Made by a program: the position numbers and the translations under genes
Origin: Glycomyces sp. L485
Lineage (GTDB): Bacteria > Actinomycetota > Actinomycetes > Mycobacteriales > Micromonosporaceae
DNA length: 64,000 bases
Direction of reading: 5' to 3'
Assembly: GCF_022548875.1 (NCBI RefSeq)
Contig: NZ_JAKZEW010000003.1
Location: 141,112 to 205,111, forward strand
The notes under the pieces: model-generated
Databases searched by the model: none
What the model saw: only the letters and a program-made list of their open reading frames with translations
What the model was told of the DNA's origin: nothing
Part shown: positions 52,453-59,593 of the stretch, piece by piece
How the letters are laid out: each line of letters opens with the position of its first letter
Numbering within the stretch: position 1 is the first letter of the stretch

Positions 52453-52480
52453 GGTGTCCCGAGCTTGGGCTCGGGACACC
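52453..52480 (-). terminator. terminator after the small TAG-interrupted gene
   Basis: A perfect 12-bp stem GGTGTCCCGAGC (52453-52464) and complement (52469-52480), loop TTGG, 9 nt beyond the final stop. Confidence 0.75.
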
Positions 52481-52488
52481 GGTGGAGA

Positions 52489-52875
52489 CTACGTCGAGAG
52501 CTTGCCGAAGACCTCGGTGCAGATCGCGCGGGCCTCCTCATCGGTGAGCCCTTTGAGATGCGCGGTCATCTCCTCGCGTTCACCGCTGTACGGGTCGATG
52601 CACGTCTCCGATGAGTACCAGGTTCGGGCGTCGATGCAGTCGGGCGGCCCCTAGACGGAGGCCTCGATGGCGGCGAAGTAGCAGCTGCCGAGACTACGGT
52701 TGCCGGACAGGAATGCGGCGGCGGCCGCGATGGGGTCCTTTACGTCGTCCTCGGCGATGTCGATGAAGGCGACGTGCTCTGCCTCTTCGGTTTTCAGTTC
52801 GGGTTCGTCGGCGTCGTCCTCCCAGGGGAGATAGGTCCGTCGCCAGACGGTGATCGTGAGCTACTCAGCGTTCAT
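52489..52875 (-). pseudogene. small gene with two in-frame TAG codons
   Basis: TAGGAG 6 nt before ATG 52875 is an excellent ribosome site, yet the frame reads MNAE then TAG (52863-52861). It then stays open for 69 codons (starting LTITVWRRTYLPWEDD, ending FAAIEASV), meets TAG (52653-52651), and continues 53 codons (GPPDCIDARTWYSS, GEREEMTAHLKGLTDEEARA) to a final TAG at 52491-52489. All three parts share one frame, and neither later part has an ATG/GTG/TTG near its beginning. Most simply a gene inactivated by two nonsense changes; readthrough is the alternative. It follows directly on the upstream gene's stop. Confidence 0.6.
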
Positions 52876-52884
52876 GCCGGTCTC

Positions 52885-53658
52885 CTAGACGGTGAAGACG
52901 ACACGGCCGGGGCACCAGCCGATCGGGCAGTCGATGGTGTTGTCGCGATGGCCGGTGGCGTCCTCGTAGTGCCATTCGAGGTCGTTGCCGACGTCGTCGG
53001 GATCGGGGTTGAACCACCACGATCCGGCGCAGGCGATCCAGGACCGATTGCAGGAAGAGCAGTCGGCGCTGATCTGCCAGGCATCGAATCCTTCGATGTC
53101 GGCCAGGGCTTCGACGGTGATTTCGCCGGGACAGGCCCAGATGCCGTGAAGGTGGGCCCGGGTTCCGGCGGCGGTGATGATCTCGCAGAACAGGTAGCGG
53201 CCCGCCGGGATCGGGTACCGGTCGAGTATGACGGCCCTCGATGCTCCGTCGTCCTCGTCGATGACGGTGGCGGCGGTGAGAGTGCAGGGGACGGAGAGCG
53301 TCAACAGGCTGAGTCTGCGCGAGTCGTCGAGGAAGGAGAGCCCGGTGGTGTCGTCCCAAACCGTCTCGGCACCGGCGTGGAACCCGAGCGCTGTCAGCTC
53401 GCGGGCGAAGGCGTGCAGGCCGGTGCGGTCGAGGACGTGCCTGCTCGGGGGCTGCCGGCCGCCACCGGTGTCGAGGTCGTTTTCGGTGAGGGCCTGCCCC
53501 GGTGGGGTGGCGAACAGGCATGCGGGATGCTGCCAGGCTTCGGCCAAGGACTCGGCGGGAGCGGCGTGCAGGTGGTGGACGGCGTGGTCGAGGGTGGCGG
53601 TCGCGGCGACGGTGAGGCAGTACGCCTCGGCGGTGACGATGGAAGGTTCGCTGGACAT
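52885..53658 (-). CDS. hypothetical protein with C-terminal cysteine motifs
   Basis: A 257-residue soluble protein, not recognised. The C-terminal third has DCSSCNRSW and a further CPIGWCPG, spacing that could bind a metal. Start ATG 53658 with AAAGG upstream. Its TAG overlaps the ribosome site of the next small gene. Part of the leftward array of unknown element genes. Confidence 0.7.
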   Translation of the reverse strand: MSSEPSIVTAEAYCLTVAATATLDHAVHHLHAAPAESLAEAWQHPACLFATPPGQALTENDLDTGGGRQPPSRHVLDRTGLHAFARELTALGFHAGAETVWDDTTGLSFLDDSRRLSLLTLSVPCTLTAATVIDEDDGASRAVILDRYPIPAGRYLFCEIITAAGTRAHLHGIWACPGEITVEALADIEGFDAWQISADCSSCNRSWIACAGSWWFNPDPDDVGNDLEWHYEDATGHRDNTIDCPIGWCPGRVVFTV

Positions 53659-53705
53659 GCTGATAGGCCTTTCAAAAGACGGTGGCGATGGACGTGCGTG
53701 AACGC

Positions 53706-53728
53706 CGCCCCGCGGTCCAGGCGGGGCG
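53706..53728 (-). terminator. hairpin after the gene at 53753-54490
   Basis: An 8-bp stem CGCCCCGC (53706-53713) and complement (53721-53728), 24 nt after the stop. Confidence 0.5.
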
Positions 53729-53752
53729 TCGCGTCAGGAATGGAGGGGCGGG

Positions 53753-54490
53753 TCAGGCGGGCGGTTCGGGCCCGGCGGTCTCACGGGCGTTCCGGTCGGG
53801 GCGCCAGGAGTTGTGGACGATCACCGGCTCTGTCGGCCCCCGGAAGACGAGTTCGGAGACCTGCTCATCGTCCCCGCAGACTTCGACGGAGAGCCCGCCG
53901 TGCTCGTCCGGTTCGGGGTCGGCGGTGACGGTAAAGGGCCACTGCCAAGCCGGGTCGGTGGCCTCGTCACCGACGACCAGATGGCGGTAGACGGTGAGCC
54001 GGTCGGGCCAGTGGCATCCACACGAGCACGGGCAGGGCCGGTCGTCGCAGTCTCGTCCGGGGCACCGGTTATGAGCGGCGACGCAAGGAGATTCGGCACC
54101 GGGACCGGGGAGGCGTTGCTCGGACAAGGCGATGGGGACGGTACCCCGGTCGTCGGTGAGCAGCAGCAGGGCGCGGACGCCTTCGGCGGTGATCTCCCGG
54201 ATGCCGGTGAGGGTGAACGGGACGGGCTTGGTGCGGTAGGGCTTGGCGCGACTCAGCCACAGGGTCGGCTCAGCTGCGCCGGTGGCGGCGATCAGGCCGG
54301 AGCCCAGGTAGTTGAGCGCGAGCATGCGGCGGGATGCGGCGGCGCTGGGGCGCACGGTGGTGCTGTGCCATCGGATTTGGGCGGCGGCGCGGCTGACCGT
54401 CCGGTATAGCGCCGGGTCGCGGTCCCAGACGGTGTCGGTGGCGAGCCAGTTGAAACCGGCCGGTTCGGTGGCGATGATGTCGTGGCGCAT
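53753..54490 (-). CDS. hypothetical protein with a cysteine-rich segment
   Basis: A 245-residue protein, not recognised. The central CPGRDCDDRPCPCSCGCHW (about 160-180) is strikingly cysteine-rich and resembles a metal-binding loop. The N-terminal part reads like a small alpha/beta domain and the C-terminus is acidic. Start ATG 54490 with GAAAGGA upstream; the frame continues far upstream but antisense-like through the neighbouring gene. Confidence 0.7.
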   Translation of the reverse strand: MRHDIIATEPAGFNWLATDTVWDRDPALYRTVSRAAAQIRWHSTTVRPSAAASRRMLALNYLGSGLIAATGAAEPTLWLSRAKPYRTKPVPFTLTGIREITAEGVRALLLLTDDRGTVPIALSEQRLPGPGAESPCVAAHNRCPGRDCDDRPCPCSCGCHWPDRLTVYRHLVVGDEATDPAWQWPFTVTADPEPDEHGGLSVEVCGDDEQVSELVFRGPTEPVIVHNSWRPDRNARETAGPEPPA

Positions 54491-54519
54491 GGGGGCGGGT
54501 CCTTTCTCAGGTAGCGGAA

Positions 54520-54550
54520 ACGCCCGCCGAGCGGTCGGCTCGGCGGGCGT
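54520..54550 (-). terminator. hairpin after the gene at 54565-55239
   Basis: A perfect 13-bp stem (54520-54532 with 54538-54550), loop GGTCG, 15 nt after the stop. Confidence 0.7.
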
Positions 54551-54564
54551 GCGCGGGGTGGCAG

Positions 54565-55239
54565 TTATGTCTTGGTGGTGGTGTCGTTCGCGGAATCGGC
54601 TTCCTCGGAGCGTGGGCCGGGTGGTGGGGCGAGCCGGTAGAGGTGGGCGTCGTAGCCGACGGCGCGGAGGCGTTCGAGGGCCTGGTAGTCGTCGAGGATG
54701 CCGCGATGCAGGCGCGTCATACGCTTGCGGCGCTCGGCTTGCCAGCGGCCGAGTCCTCGACTGGTGGCGTTGATGCAGTGGACGAGGTATTCGGGGTCGC
54801 GTCGGACCCAGTGGAGGGCGACGAAACGCAGGAGCGTGGTGGCGCTCTCCCTGGTCCGGTCCGGCAGGTTCCAGCTGAGGAATCCGCCGCACCGGTCCGC
54901 GTCGGCCAGCAGCAGCGGGTGGAAGTACGTGCTCGTCTGGTGACGGGCGATCTCGACGCCGTTGACGGTCAAGGGGTCGTCCAAGTCCTTGCGGTCGACG
55001 AAGTTGTAGTGCCGCCGGTGCGGGTCGCCGTGGCCGAGGAGCACGTGGACGTCGCAGTCTTCGAGGACCGGCGGGTGGTCGAACGCGGGTTCGGCCTCGG
55101 CCCAAACGGTGACCGTGCCGCTGATGCGCGGCCCGTCGAGCCGGTAGCAGGTGGCCGGGAGCGTCCAGTCGTCGTGGAAGTCGGCGCGGGTGCGGCCCAG
55201 TTGCGGGGCCGACCGGCTGGTGATGGTGATGCGTCCCAA
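54565..55239 (-). CDS. hypothetical protein
   Basis: A 224-residue protein with no recognised family. It is mostly beta in the N-terminal 90 residues (SGTVTVWAEAEPAFDHPPV) and helical and basic afterwards (RWQAERRKRMTRLHRGILDDYQALERLRAVG). TTG 55239 was chosen because GGAGG (55249-55245) lies 5 nt before it; TTG 55251 would overlap that site. Flanked by perfect hairpins on both sides, so likely a single-gene unit. Confidence 0.65.
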   Translation of the reverse strand: MGRITITSRSAPQLGRTRADFHDDWTLPATCYRLDGPRISGTVTVWAEAEPAFDHPPVLEDCDVHVLLGHGDPHRRHYNFVDRKDLDDPLTVNGVEIARHQTSTYFHPLLLADADRCGGFLSWNLPDRTRESATTLLRFVALHWVRRDPEYLVHCINATSRGLGRWQAERRKRMTRLHRGILDDYQALERLRAVGYDAHLYRLAPPPGPRSEEADSANDTTTKT

Positions 55240-55260
55240 CGATGCCTCCAAACAGGGGAA

Positions 55261-55289
55261 GGCGGGGCCGCGACATACGCGGCCCCGCC
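55261..55289 (-). terminator. hairpin after the ArdC-like gene
   Basis: A perfect 12-bp stem GGCGGGGCCGCG (55261-55272) and complement (55278-55289), loop ACATA, directly after the stop at 55294. Confidence 0.75.
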
Positions 55290-55293
55290 GGGT

Positions 55294-56028
55294 TCAGTCG
55301 AATTCGAGGACGGTGCCCTCGTCGATCCCGCTCCGGTCCCTGGCGGGTCGGGCTTGGGTGCGGTCGGCCTTCACTGAGGTCCGGGCCTCGGCGAGGCGCT
55401 GCGCTAGGGCGCTGAGCGCCGCCGGGGAGCGCGGGTCGTCGGCAGCGACGGTGACGGCGCCCGCTTCGGTGTCGAGCTCGGCGCTCACCGTCCCGTCGCT
55501 GGTCGCGTTGTCGACGACCGACAGACCGAGCTTGCCGGCCTCGCGGTCGAGCCGTTCGCGCCAGATCGCGGACGGGTCCGCCTCGGCATCGGTCGCGGCG
55601 TCGGGATCGGGAACCAGGTCGGCCTGTTCCTCGGTCTGGCTCAGCTCGAACACGGCCTTCGTCCGAAACAGGGTCGAACCCTCGTCGCCGTCGGCGTCCG
55701 CGTCGGCCTTGTGCGCCTTCGTCTGCTGGATCGGGTAGACGATCCGCAGGACCGCCCTGGTGCCCTTGCGGATGGTCCTGCCGCGTTCCTTCCAGCCGCG
55801 GCCGGTGTCGATGTCAGTCAGCTCGATCCCGGCCTCTTCGGCCTGGTGGGCGAGCATCATCAGGTTGCGGGGGCTGTAGGCGGCCAGTTTCGGCGACCGG
55901 AGCGCGAGCGCCGTCGCCCGTTCCCCGGCGTCCGGTGCCGCCAGGGCGGCGTCAGCGGCTTCGGCGAGTGCCTGGTCGCGGGCCCTGAACTCGGCCTTCT
56001 CTTCGTCGGTGTACTGCTTGCGTCCCAT
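55294..56028 (-). CDS. ArdC-like N-terminal domain protein (possible anti-restriction/ssDNA-binding)
   Basis: A 244-residue protein. The segment YSPRNLMMLAHQAEEAGIEL, then DIDTGRGWKERGRTIRKGTRA and FRTKAVFELSQTE (about 50-140), matches the single-strand-DNA-binding N-terminal domain of ArdC-type anti-restriction proteins of plasmids and conjugative elements. The HExxH metallopeptidase half of ArdC is not present; instead an acidic linker leads to a C-terminal domain with repeated Ala/Asp. AGGAGGA precedes the ATG. It may protect incoming single-stranded element DNA. Confidence 0.75.
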   Translation of the reverse strand: MGRKQYTDEEKAEFRARDQALAEAADAALAAPDAGERATALALRSPKLAAYSPRNLMMLAHQAEEAGIELTDIDTGRGWKERGRTIRKGTRAVLRIVYPIQQTKAHKADADADGDEGSTLFRTKAVFELSQTEEQADLVPDPDAATDAEADPSAIWRERLDREAGKLGLSVVDNATSDGTVSAELDTEAGAVTVAADDPRSPAALSALAQRLAEARTSVKADRTQARPARDRSGIDEGTVLEFD

Positions 56029-56051
56029 CGTGTTCCTCCTTTTCGGGACGG

Positions 56052-56086
56052 CGCAGGGCCGATAGCGGATCGCTATCGGCCCTGCG
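56052..56086 (-). terminator. hairpin after the winged-helix protein gene
   Basis: The longest perfect stem in the window: 16 bp (56052-56067 with 56071-56086) and a 3-nt loop, 18 nt past the stop at 56105. Confidence 0.8.
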
Positions 56087-56104
56087 TGTGCGGGTGGTGT
56101 CGGT

Positions 56105-57067
56105 TCAGGCCAGGCGGTAGGAGCGCTGGCCGGTTTCGGCGGTGGCGTCGGCGAGCTTGTCCGCGATGACGAGCTCTTTGAGGTAGTTGTTGACGGCGTT
56201 GGGGTCGGCCTCGCGGTGGTGCGCGTCAGCGGCCCGGACCGCGTCGGCCACCCCGGCGGGGGTGAACGGCTGCTCGATCGCGCCTTCGTCCAGGACCGCG
56301 TCGATCTGCTTTCGCAGTTCGCCCCTGGTGCGGGCGGGCTTGGTGTCGTTCCGGGTGCGGTCGCCCCGGCTGCGGTTGCCCTTCGTGCCGCCGTTCGCCC
56401 AGGGCATGCGCTTGACGATGCGGACCTCGATCTCCTCGGGCGCGTCGGCGGTCTGGAGCCGCTGCGCGACGACGGTCGCCGCGATCCCCTCGATGGTCAC
56501 GGTCCACTCGCCGCCGTCGACGTCGTTCGGGTCGGACTTGGTGACCAAGCCATGCTCGCCGAGCGCCCACAGGGTGCGCAGCAGCCGGGTCCGCTCGGCT
56601 GTGGTCGCCTTCCCGCAGTTCCGGGCGAACCACTCGATGTCGAACGGCTCGCCGACGCTTGCAAACTGGTCGAGCATCGTCGCGGTGAAGACCATCTCCG
56701 CGTCGACCTGGACCGGGGCGGGCGCGGTCGTCTCCCCCTCGTCGTCTTCCCCGTTCTCCTCAGTCGGGGACTCGCTCTCCTGGGTGTCGGGGACCGATTC
56801 GGCGGCCTGCGACTCGTCGGGGACCTCGGGAGCCGGCGCCTCGGCGACCGGTTCGGCGGCCTCCGGCTCGGCGGGCGAGGTGAGGGACCACTTCTGCGAA
56901 CGGCCGGAGCCAGCGGCCTCGACCTGCCCCGCGGACTGGAGCTCTTCCAAGGCGGCCTTGGCGTCGCTGGTCGCCAGGCCGGTGGTGGCGGTGAGGTTGC
57001 GGATGGACAGGGGCTCTGCGGCCTCGGTGAGGCAGGCCAGGACCTTGTCGCGGTTGTTGTCAGCCAT
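56105..57067 (-). CDS. winged-helix DNA-binding protein with acidic linker
   Basis: A 320-residue protein. The N-terminal winged helix-turn-helix (about 1-65; EPLSIRNLTATTGLATSDAKAALEEL) is of MarR/replication-initiator type. It is followed by a 60-residue Glu/Pro/Ala-rich acidic linker, a second domain (about 125-215), a basic stretch (GGTKGNRSRGDRTRNDTK) and a C-terminal helical domain with another winged-helix-like segment. Probably binds DNA at more than one place. Its ATG overlaps the stop of the preceding small gene. Confidence 0.75.
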   Translation of the reverse strand: MADNNRDKVLACLTEAAEPLSIRNLTATTGLATSDAKAALEELQSAGQVEAAGSGRSQKWSLTSPAEPEAAEPVAEAPAPEVPDESQAAESVPDTQESESPTEENGEDDEGETTAPAPVQVDAEMVFTATMLDQFASVGEPFDIEWFARNCGKATTAERTRLLRTLWALGEHGLVTKSDPNDVDGGEWTVTIEGIAATVVAQRLQTADAPEEIEVRIVKRMPWANGGTKGNRSRGDRTRNDTKPARTRGELRKQIDAVLDEGAIEQPFTPAGVADAVRAADAHHREADPNAVNNYLKELVIADKLADATAETGQRSYRLA

Positions 57068-57266
57068 CGGGCTGTCCTCTCTTCTTTCGTGATCGGTTGG
57101 TGCGGTCGGTTGGCGGGAATCCGCCGCGGGCCAGCCACTGGGCCAGCCCGGCTCGGATCTCGGCGAGTTCTTGGCGGAGCCCGGCGCGCTGCTCGGACGT
57201 CAACGTCCGATCGCGCGGCTGTACTTGGAGGTCGCGGATGCGTTCGCGTGCGGCGTCGGGATCGAT
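57060..57266 (-). CDS. small basic protein with a probable ATC start codon
   Basis: A 68-residue frame reading IDPDAARERIRDLQVQPRD onward, ending RKKRGQPDG. It has an ideal ribosome site (GGAAGGAGGG, minus strand 57288-57279) but no ATG, GTG or TTG at the right distance. ATC at 57266, about 10 nt from the site, is the only sensible first codon; a TTG lies about 20 codons in. Its stop overlaps the ATG of the winged-helix gene (ATGGCTGA), so it is coupled to it. ATC starts are rare, so a changed start codon that lowers expression is an alternative. Confidence 0.45.
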   Translation of the reverse strand: MDPDAARERIRDLQVQPRDRTLTSEQRAGLRQELAEIRAGLAQWLARGGFPPTDRTNRSRKKRGQPDG

Positions 57267-57339
57267 AAGACGGTCCCTCCTTCCCGAATAGGTCGGATTG
57301 AGGCGGCCGTTGGACGGCCCGCCGATGGAGGCATCGGGG

Positions 57340-58461
57340 CTACTGGAGCGGCGCGGTCGCGACGACCGTGCGCGCACCGGGCGCGGTGAGCAGGAGCCGG
57401 TTGCCGGTGGTGAGGGCGAGGGTGACTTCCCCGTCGGGAAGGGTCGCCAGGGCCTTCTTGAACAGTCGCCGGTCGACCGTGCGGCGCAGGCCCCAGAACT
57501 CGGCCACCTCGGACAACTCCAAGCTGTCGCCCTTGGCCGCGCGGGCGCGGGAAGTGAGCGACTTCTTGGACTGCGTGGCACTGGCCTGGACCCGCTCGTC
57601 GAAGTACCGGCTGATCACTGACACGTCCTCGACGGCGGTGGCGAGGATCTTGATGTGGCTGGTGACCTGGCCGTGGCGCAGTTCCAGCCACCGGCCCGAA
57701 CCGCAGGCGACCTGGGCAGCGCTCCACTCTCCGGTCATGTCGGCGAAGGGCTTCACCAGTGCCTTGACGGACTCGGCGGGAATGACGACATCGATCCCGT
57801 TCCGGTCGCCGATGTCGGTAGTGGGCTCGATGGTTTGGACCGTCGCGGCGTAGGTCGCGGTAGCCCACGCCTGGACGCCCGAAGCGTCGATGCGGACCCG
57901 GACCGCCGCCCGGTCGCCGCGAGCGGGTCCGGCTTCGGCGATCTCGGCCGAGCGGGCGGCGGCGGCGAGCGCCGCGCCATCGAGGACGCCGCCGGTGATG
58001 CGTTCGGCGTCCTCGCTCGGCTGCGGCGGGGTCGGGCACCGGTCGAGCGGTACGGCGGCCAGGACCACCGTGCAACCGGGGGCCATCACGGTGATGGCCT
58101 TTCCGGCTGCGGTGAATTCGACGCTCTCTCCGCCGACGAGGTCGAGCGCGGCGGCCAGCCGGGCGGCATCGACGGCGGCGGTGCCGCTGCGGTGGAGCGG
58201 TCCATGCTTGGCCTCGAAGGAGACGGCCAGGGCATGGCTGTAGTCGAATCCGGTGAGCGTCAACTGCTCCTCGTCGGCGTCGAGCCGGACCGCGCGGAGT
58301 TCGCGGCTCGGGTGCTTCGCCGGGATCGGCACACGCGCGAAACCGAGGGCTCGGCGGAACCATTCGGCGCGGACCTGGACGCGCAGGGCCGGATCGGGGT
58401 CGAGTTCGGGTCGTGGCTGGCTGCGTGCGAGTGAGCTCAGGTCGTGGTTGCTGGTGTCCAT
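57340..58461 (-). CDS. element-encoded DnaN-like sliding clamp
   Basis: A 373-residue protein, the normal size of a bacterial beta clamp. Three repeated domains can be traced: FRRALGFARVPIPAKHPS...RELRAVRLDADEEQLTLTGFDYSHA; then ITGGVLDGAALAAAARSAEIAE...VRVRIDASGVQAWATATYAATV; then KKALATLPDGEVTLALTTGNRLLLTAPG. DnaN clamps ring DNA and tether polymerases. Chromosomal dnaN would be elsewhere, so this is an accessory clamp, perhaps used in replication of the element. AGAGGAGAA precedes ATG 58461. No polymerase gene is adjacent. Confidence 0.7.
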   Translation of the reverse strand: MDTSNHDLSSLARSQPRPELDPDPALRVQVRAEWFRRALGFARVPIPAKHPSRELRAVRLDADEEQLTLTGFDYSHALAVSFEAKHGPLHRSGTAAVDAARLAAALDLVGGESVEFTAAGKAITVMAPGCTVVLAAVPLDRCPTPPQPSEDAERITGGVLDGAALAAAARSAEIAEAGPARGDRAAVRVRIDASGVQAWATATYAATVQTIEPTTDIGDRNGIDVVIPAESVKALVKPFADMTGEWSAAQVACGSGRWLELRHGQVTSHIKILATAVEDVSVISRYFDERVQASATQSKKSLTSRARAAKGDSLELSEVAEFWGLRRTVDRRLFKKALATLPDGEVTLALTTGNRLLLTAPGARTVVATAPLQ

Positions 58462-58556
58462 GTTGTTCTCCTCTTTCTGGTGCGGTGGTGGACATGGCGA
58501 GCCGGCCCCGACAGGACGTCGAGACCGGAGATGGGGATGCCGTGTAGCGGCTGGGT

Positions 58557-59027
58557 TCAGCCCTCGGCCGGTCGTTTCGGTCCGGCGGCGCGGATGCGTT
58601 CGGCGACCCGGTCGCTGAACAGTCGCCTGCCGTCGTGGACGCGCAGCCGCTCGCCGCGCTCGGAGGGGCCGAGTCCGGCGTAGCGGCGCAGCCGGGGCAG
58701 GTCGGTCGCGTCGAAGGCCTCGGTGGTGAGGGTGGCGAACGTCGAGCCGGTGTCGGGGTGCTCGAATTCGACGACGACGGCCCCAGCCGGTTCGAGCGGG
58801 GTGAGTCCGTTGTGGTTCCGGTCGGCTACGGCGCGCCGGAGAATGTGGCGGCCGAGGACGACGCCCCACAGGGGTTTGAGAGCTCCGGGAGCGGCAGCGG
58901 GCAAGCCCGAGGCGTCGGCTTCGGCGTCGTGGGCGATGCGGCGGCAGGTCCAGCAGATCCGGCCGGGCACGATGGTGTCCATGCCGCACAGACGGCACGG
59001 CCGTTCGTGGCTGTTGAGATGGGACAT
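58557..59027 (-). CDS. hypothetical protein with N-terminal zinc ribbon
   Basis: A 156-residue protein. RPCRLCGMDTIVPGRICWTCRR (about 9-30) is a CxxC...CxxC zinc ribbon. The rest is a mixed alpha/beta domain (LKPLWGVVLGRHILRRAV) with a basic tail. Start ATG 59027. Not recognised beyond the zinc ribbon; might bind nucleic acid. Confidence 0.7.
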   Translation of the reverse strand: MSHLNSHERPCRLCGMDTIVPGRICWTCRRIAHDAEADASGLPAAAPGALKPLWGVVLGRHILRRAVADRNHNGLTPLEPAGAVVVEFEHPDTGSTFATLTTEAFDATDLPRLRRYAGLGPSERGERLRVHDGRRLFSDRVAERIRAAGPKRPAEG

Positions 59028-59067
59028 GGCGGTCTTCCTGTTCGAGGCGATTCGGATGGGGAGACGG

Positions 59068-59099
59068 CGATGGCCGCAGCCGGGAGGCTGCGGCCATCG
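59068..59099 (-). terminator. hairpin after the gene at 59114-59506
   Basis: A perfect 14-bp stem (59068-59081 with 59086-59099), 4-nt loop, 14 nt after the stop. Confidence 0.75.
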
Positions 59100-59113
59100 A
59101 GGACGGGACGGGT

Positions 59114-59506
59114 TCAGGCGGGGACCGAGAGCGTGGCGCGGGTGGCGAACAGCTCGGCCCTGAGGGCATCGCGTTCGGCTTCGAGCGCCGCGCAGCGGCG
59201 TCGCAAAGCGGCGATGTCGCTGGCCGGGTCGAGCGGCGCGGCCGTGGCCCGGCACTCGCGGCAGTGGTGCGGCCAGGGGTGCAGGTCAACCGGGGCAACC
59301 ATTTGCCGCTGCGGCCACACCTCGAACTGAGGGCGGTCGAAGGCGACCTCCACCAGATCGACCAGGGTGCTCTCGATCGTCGCCGGGCAGTAGTACGGCG
59401 CGAGCGTGTTGACCGCGGCGGCGCCGGGGGCCGGCAACCACAACCAGGGCCTGGCCGCGACTCGTTGCCCTGGCTCCAGGGACACAGGGGTATGCGGGTG
59501 GTTCAT
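59114..59506 (-). CDS. hypothetical protein with CxxC motif and C-terminal coiled coil
   Basis: A 130-residue protein with HHCRECRAT (a possible metal site, about 88-96) and a C-terminal coiled coil DIAALRRRCAALEAERDALRAEL (about 102-124). Unknown function. ATG 59506 with GAGAGGAATCC upstream; an upstream extension of the frame has no support. It is divergent from the prepilin-peptidase-like gene. Confidence 0.65.
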   Translation of the reverse strand: MNHPHTPVSLEPGQRVAARPWLWLPAPGAAAVNTLAPYYCPATIESTLVDLVEVAFDRPQFEVWPQRQMVAPVDLHPWPHHCRECRATAAPLDPASDIAALRRRCAALEAERDALRAELFATRATLSVPA

Positions 59507-59593
59507 GGATGGATTCCTCTCGTTGATGCGATGGCATGGCGGGATAGGGATTTGGACCCTGCTGCGGGCGGTGAGTCTCGGTAGCCTGGAGCG

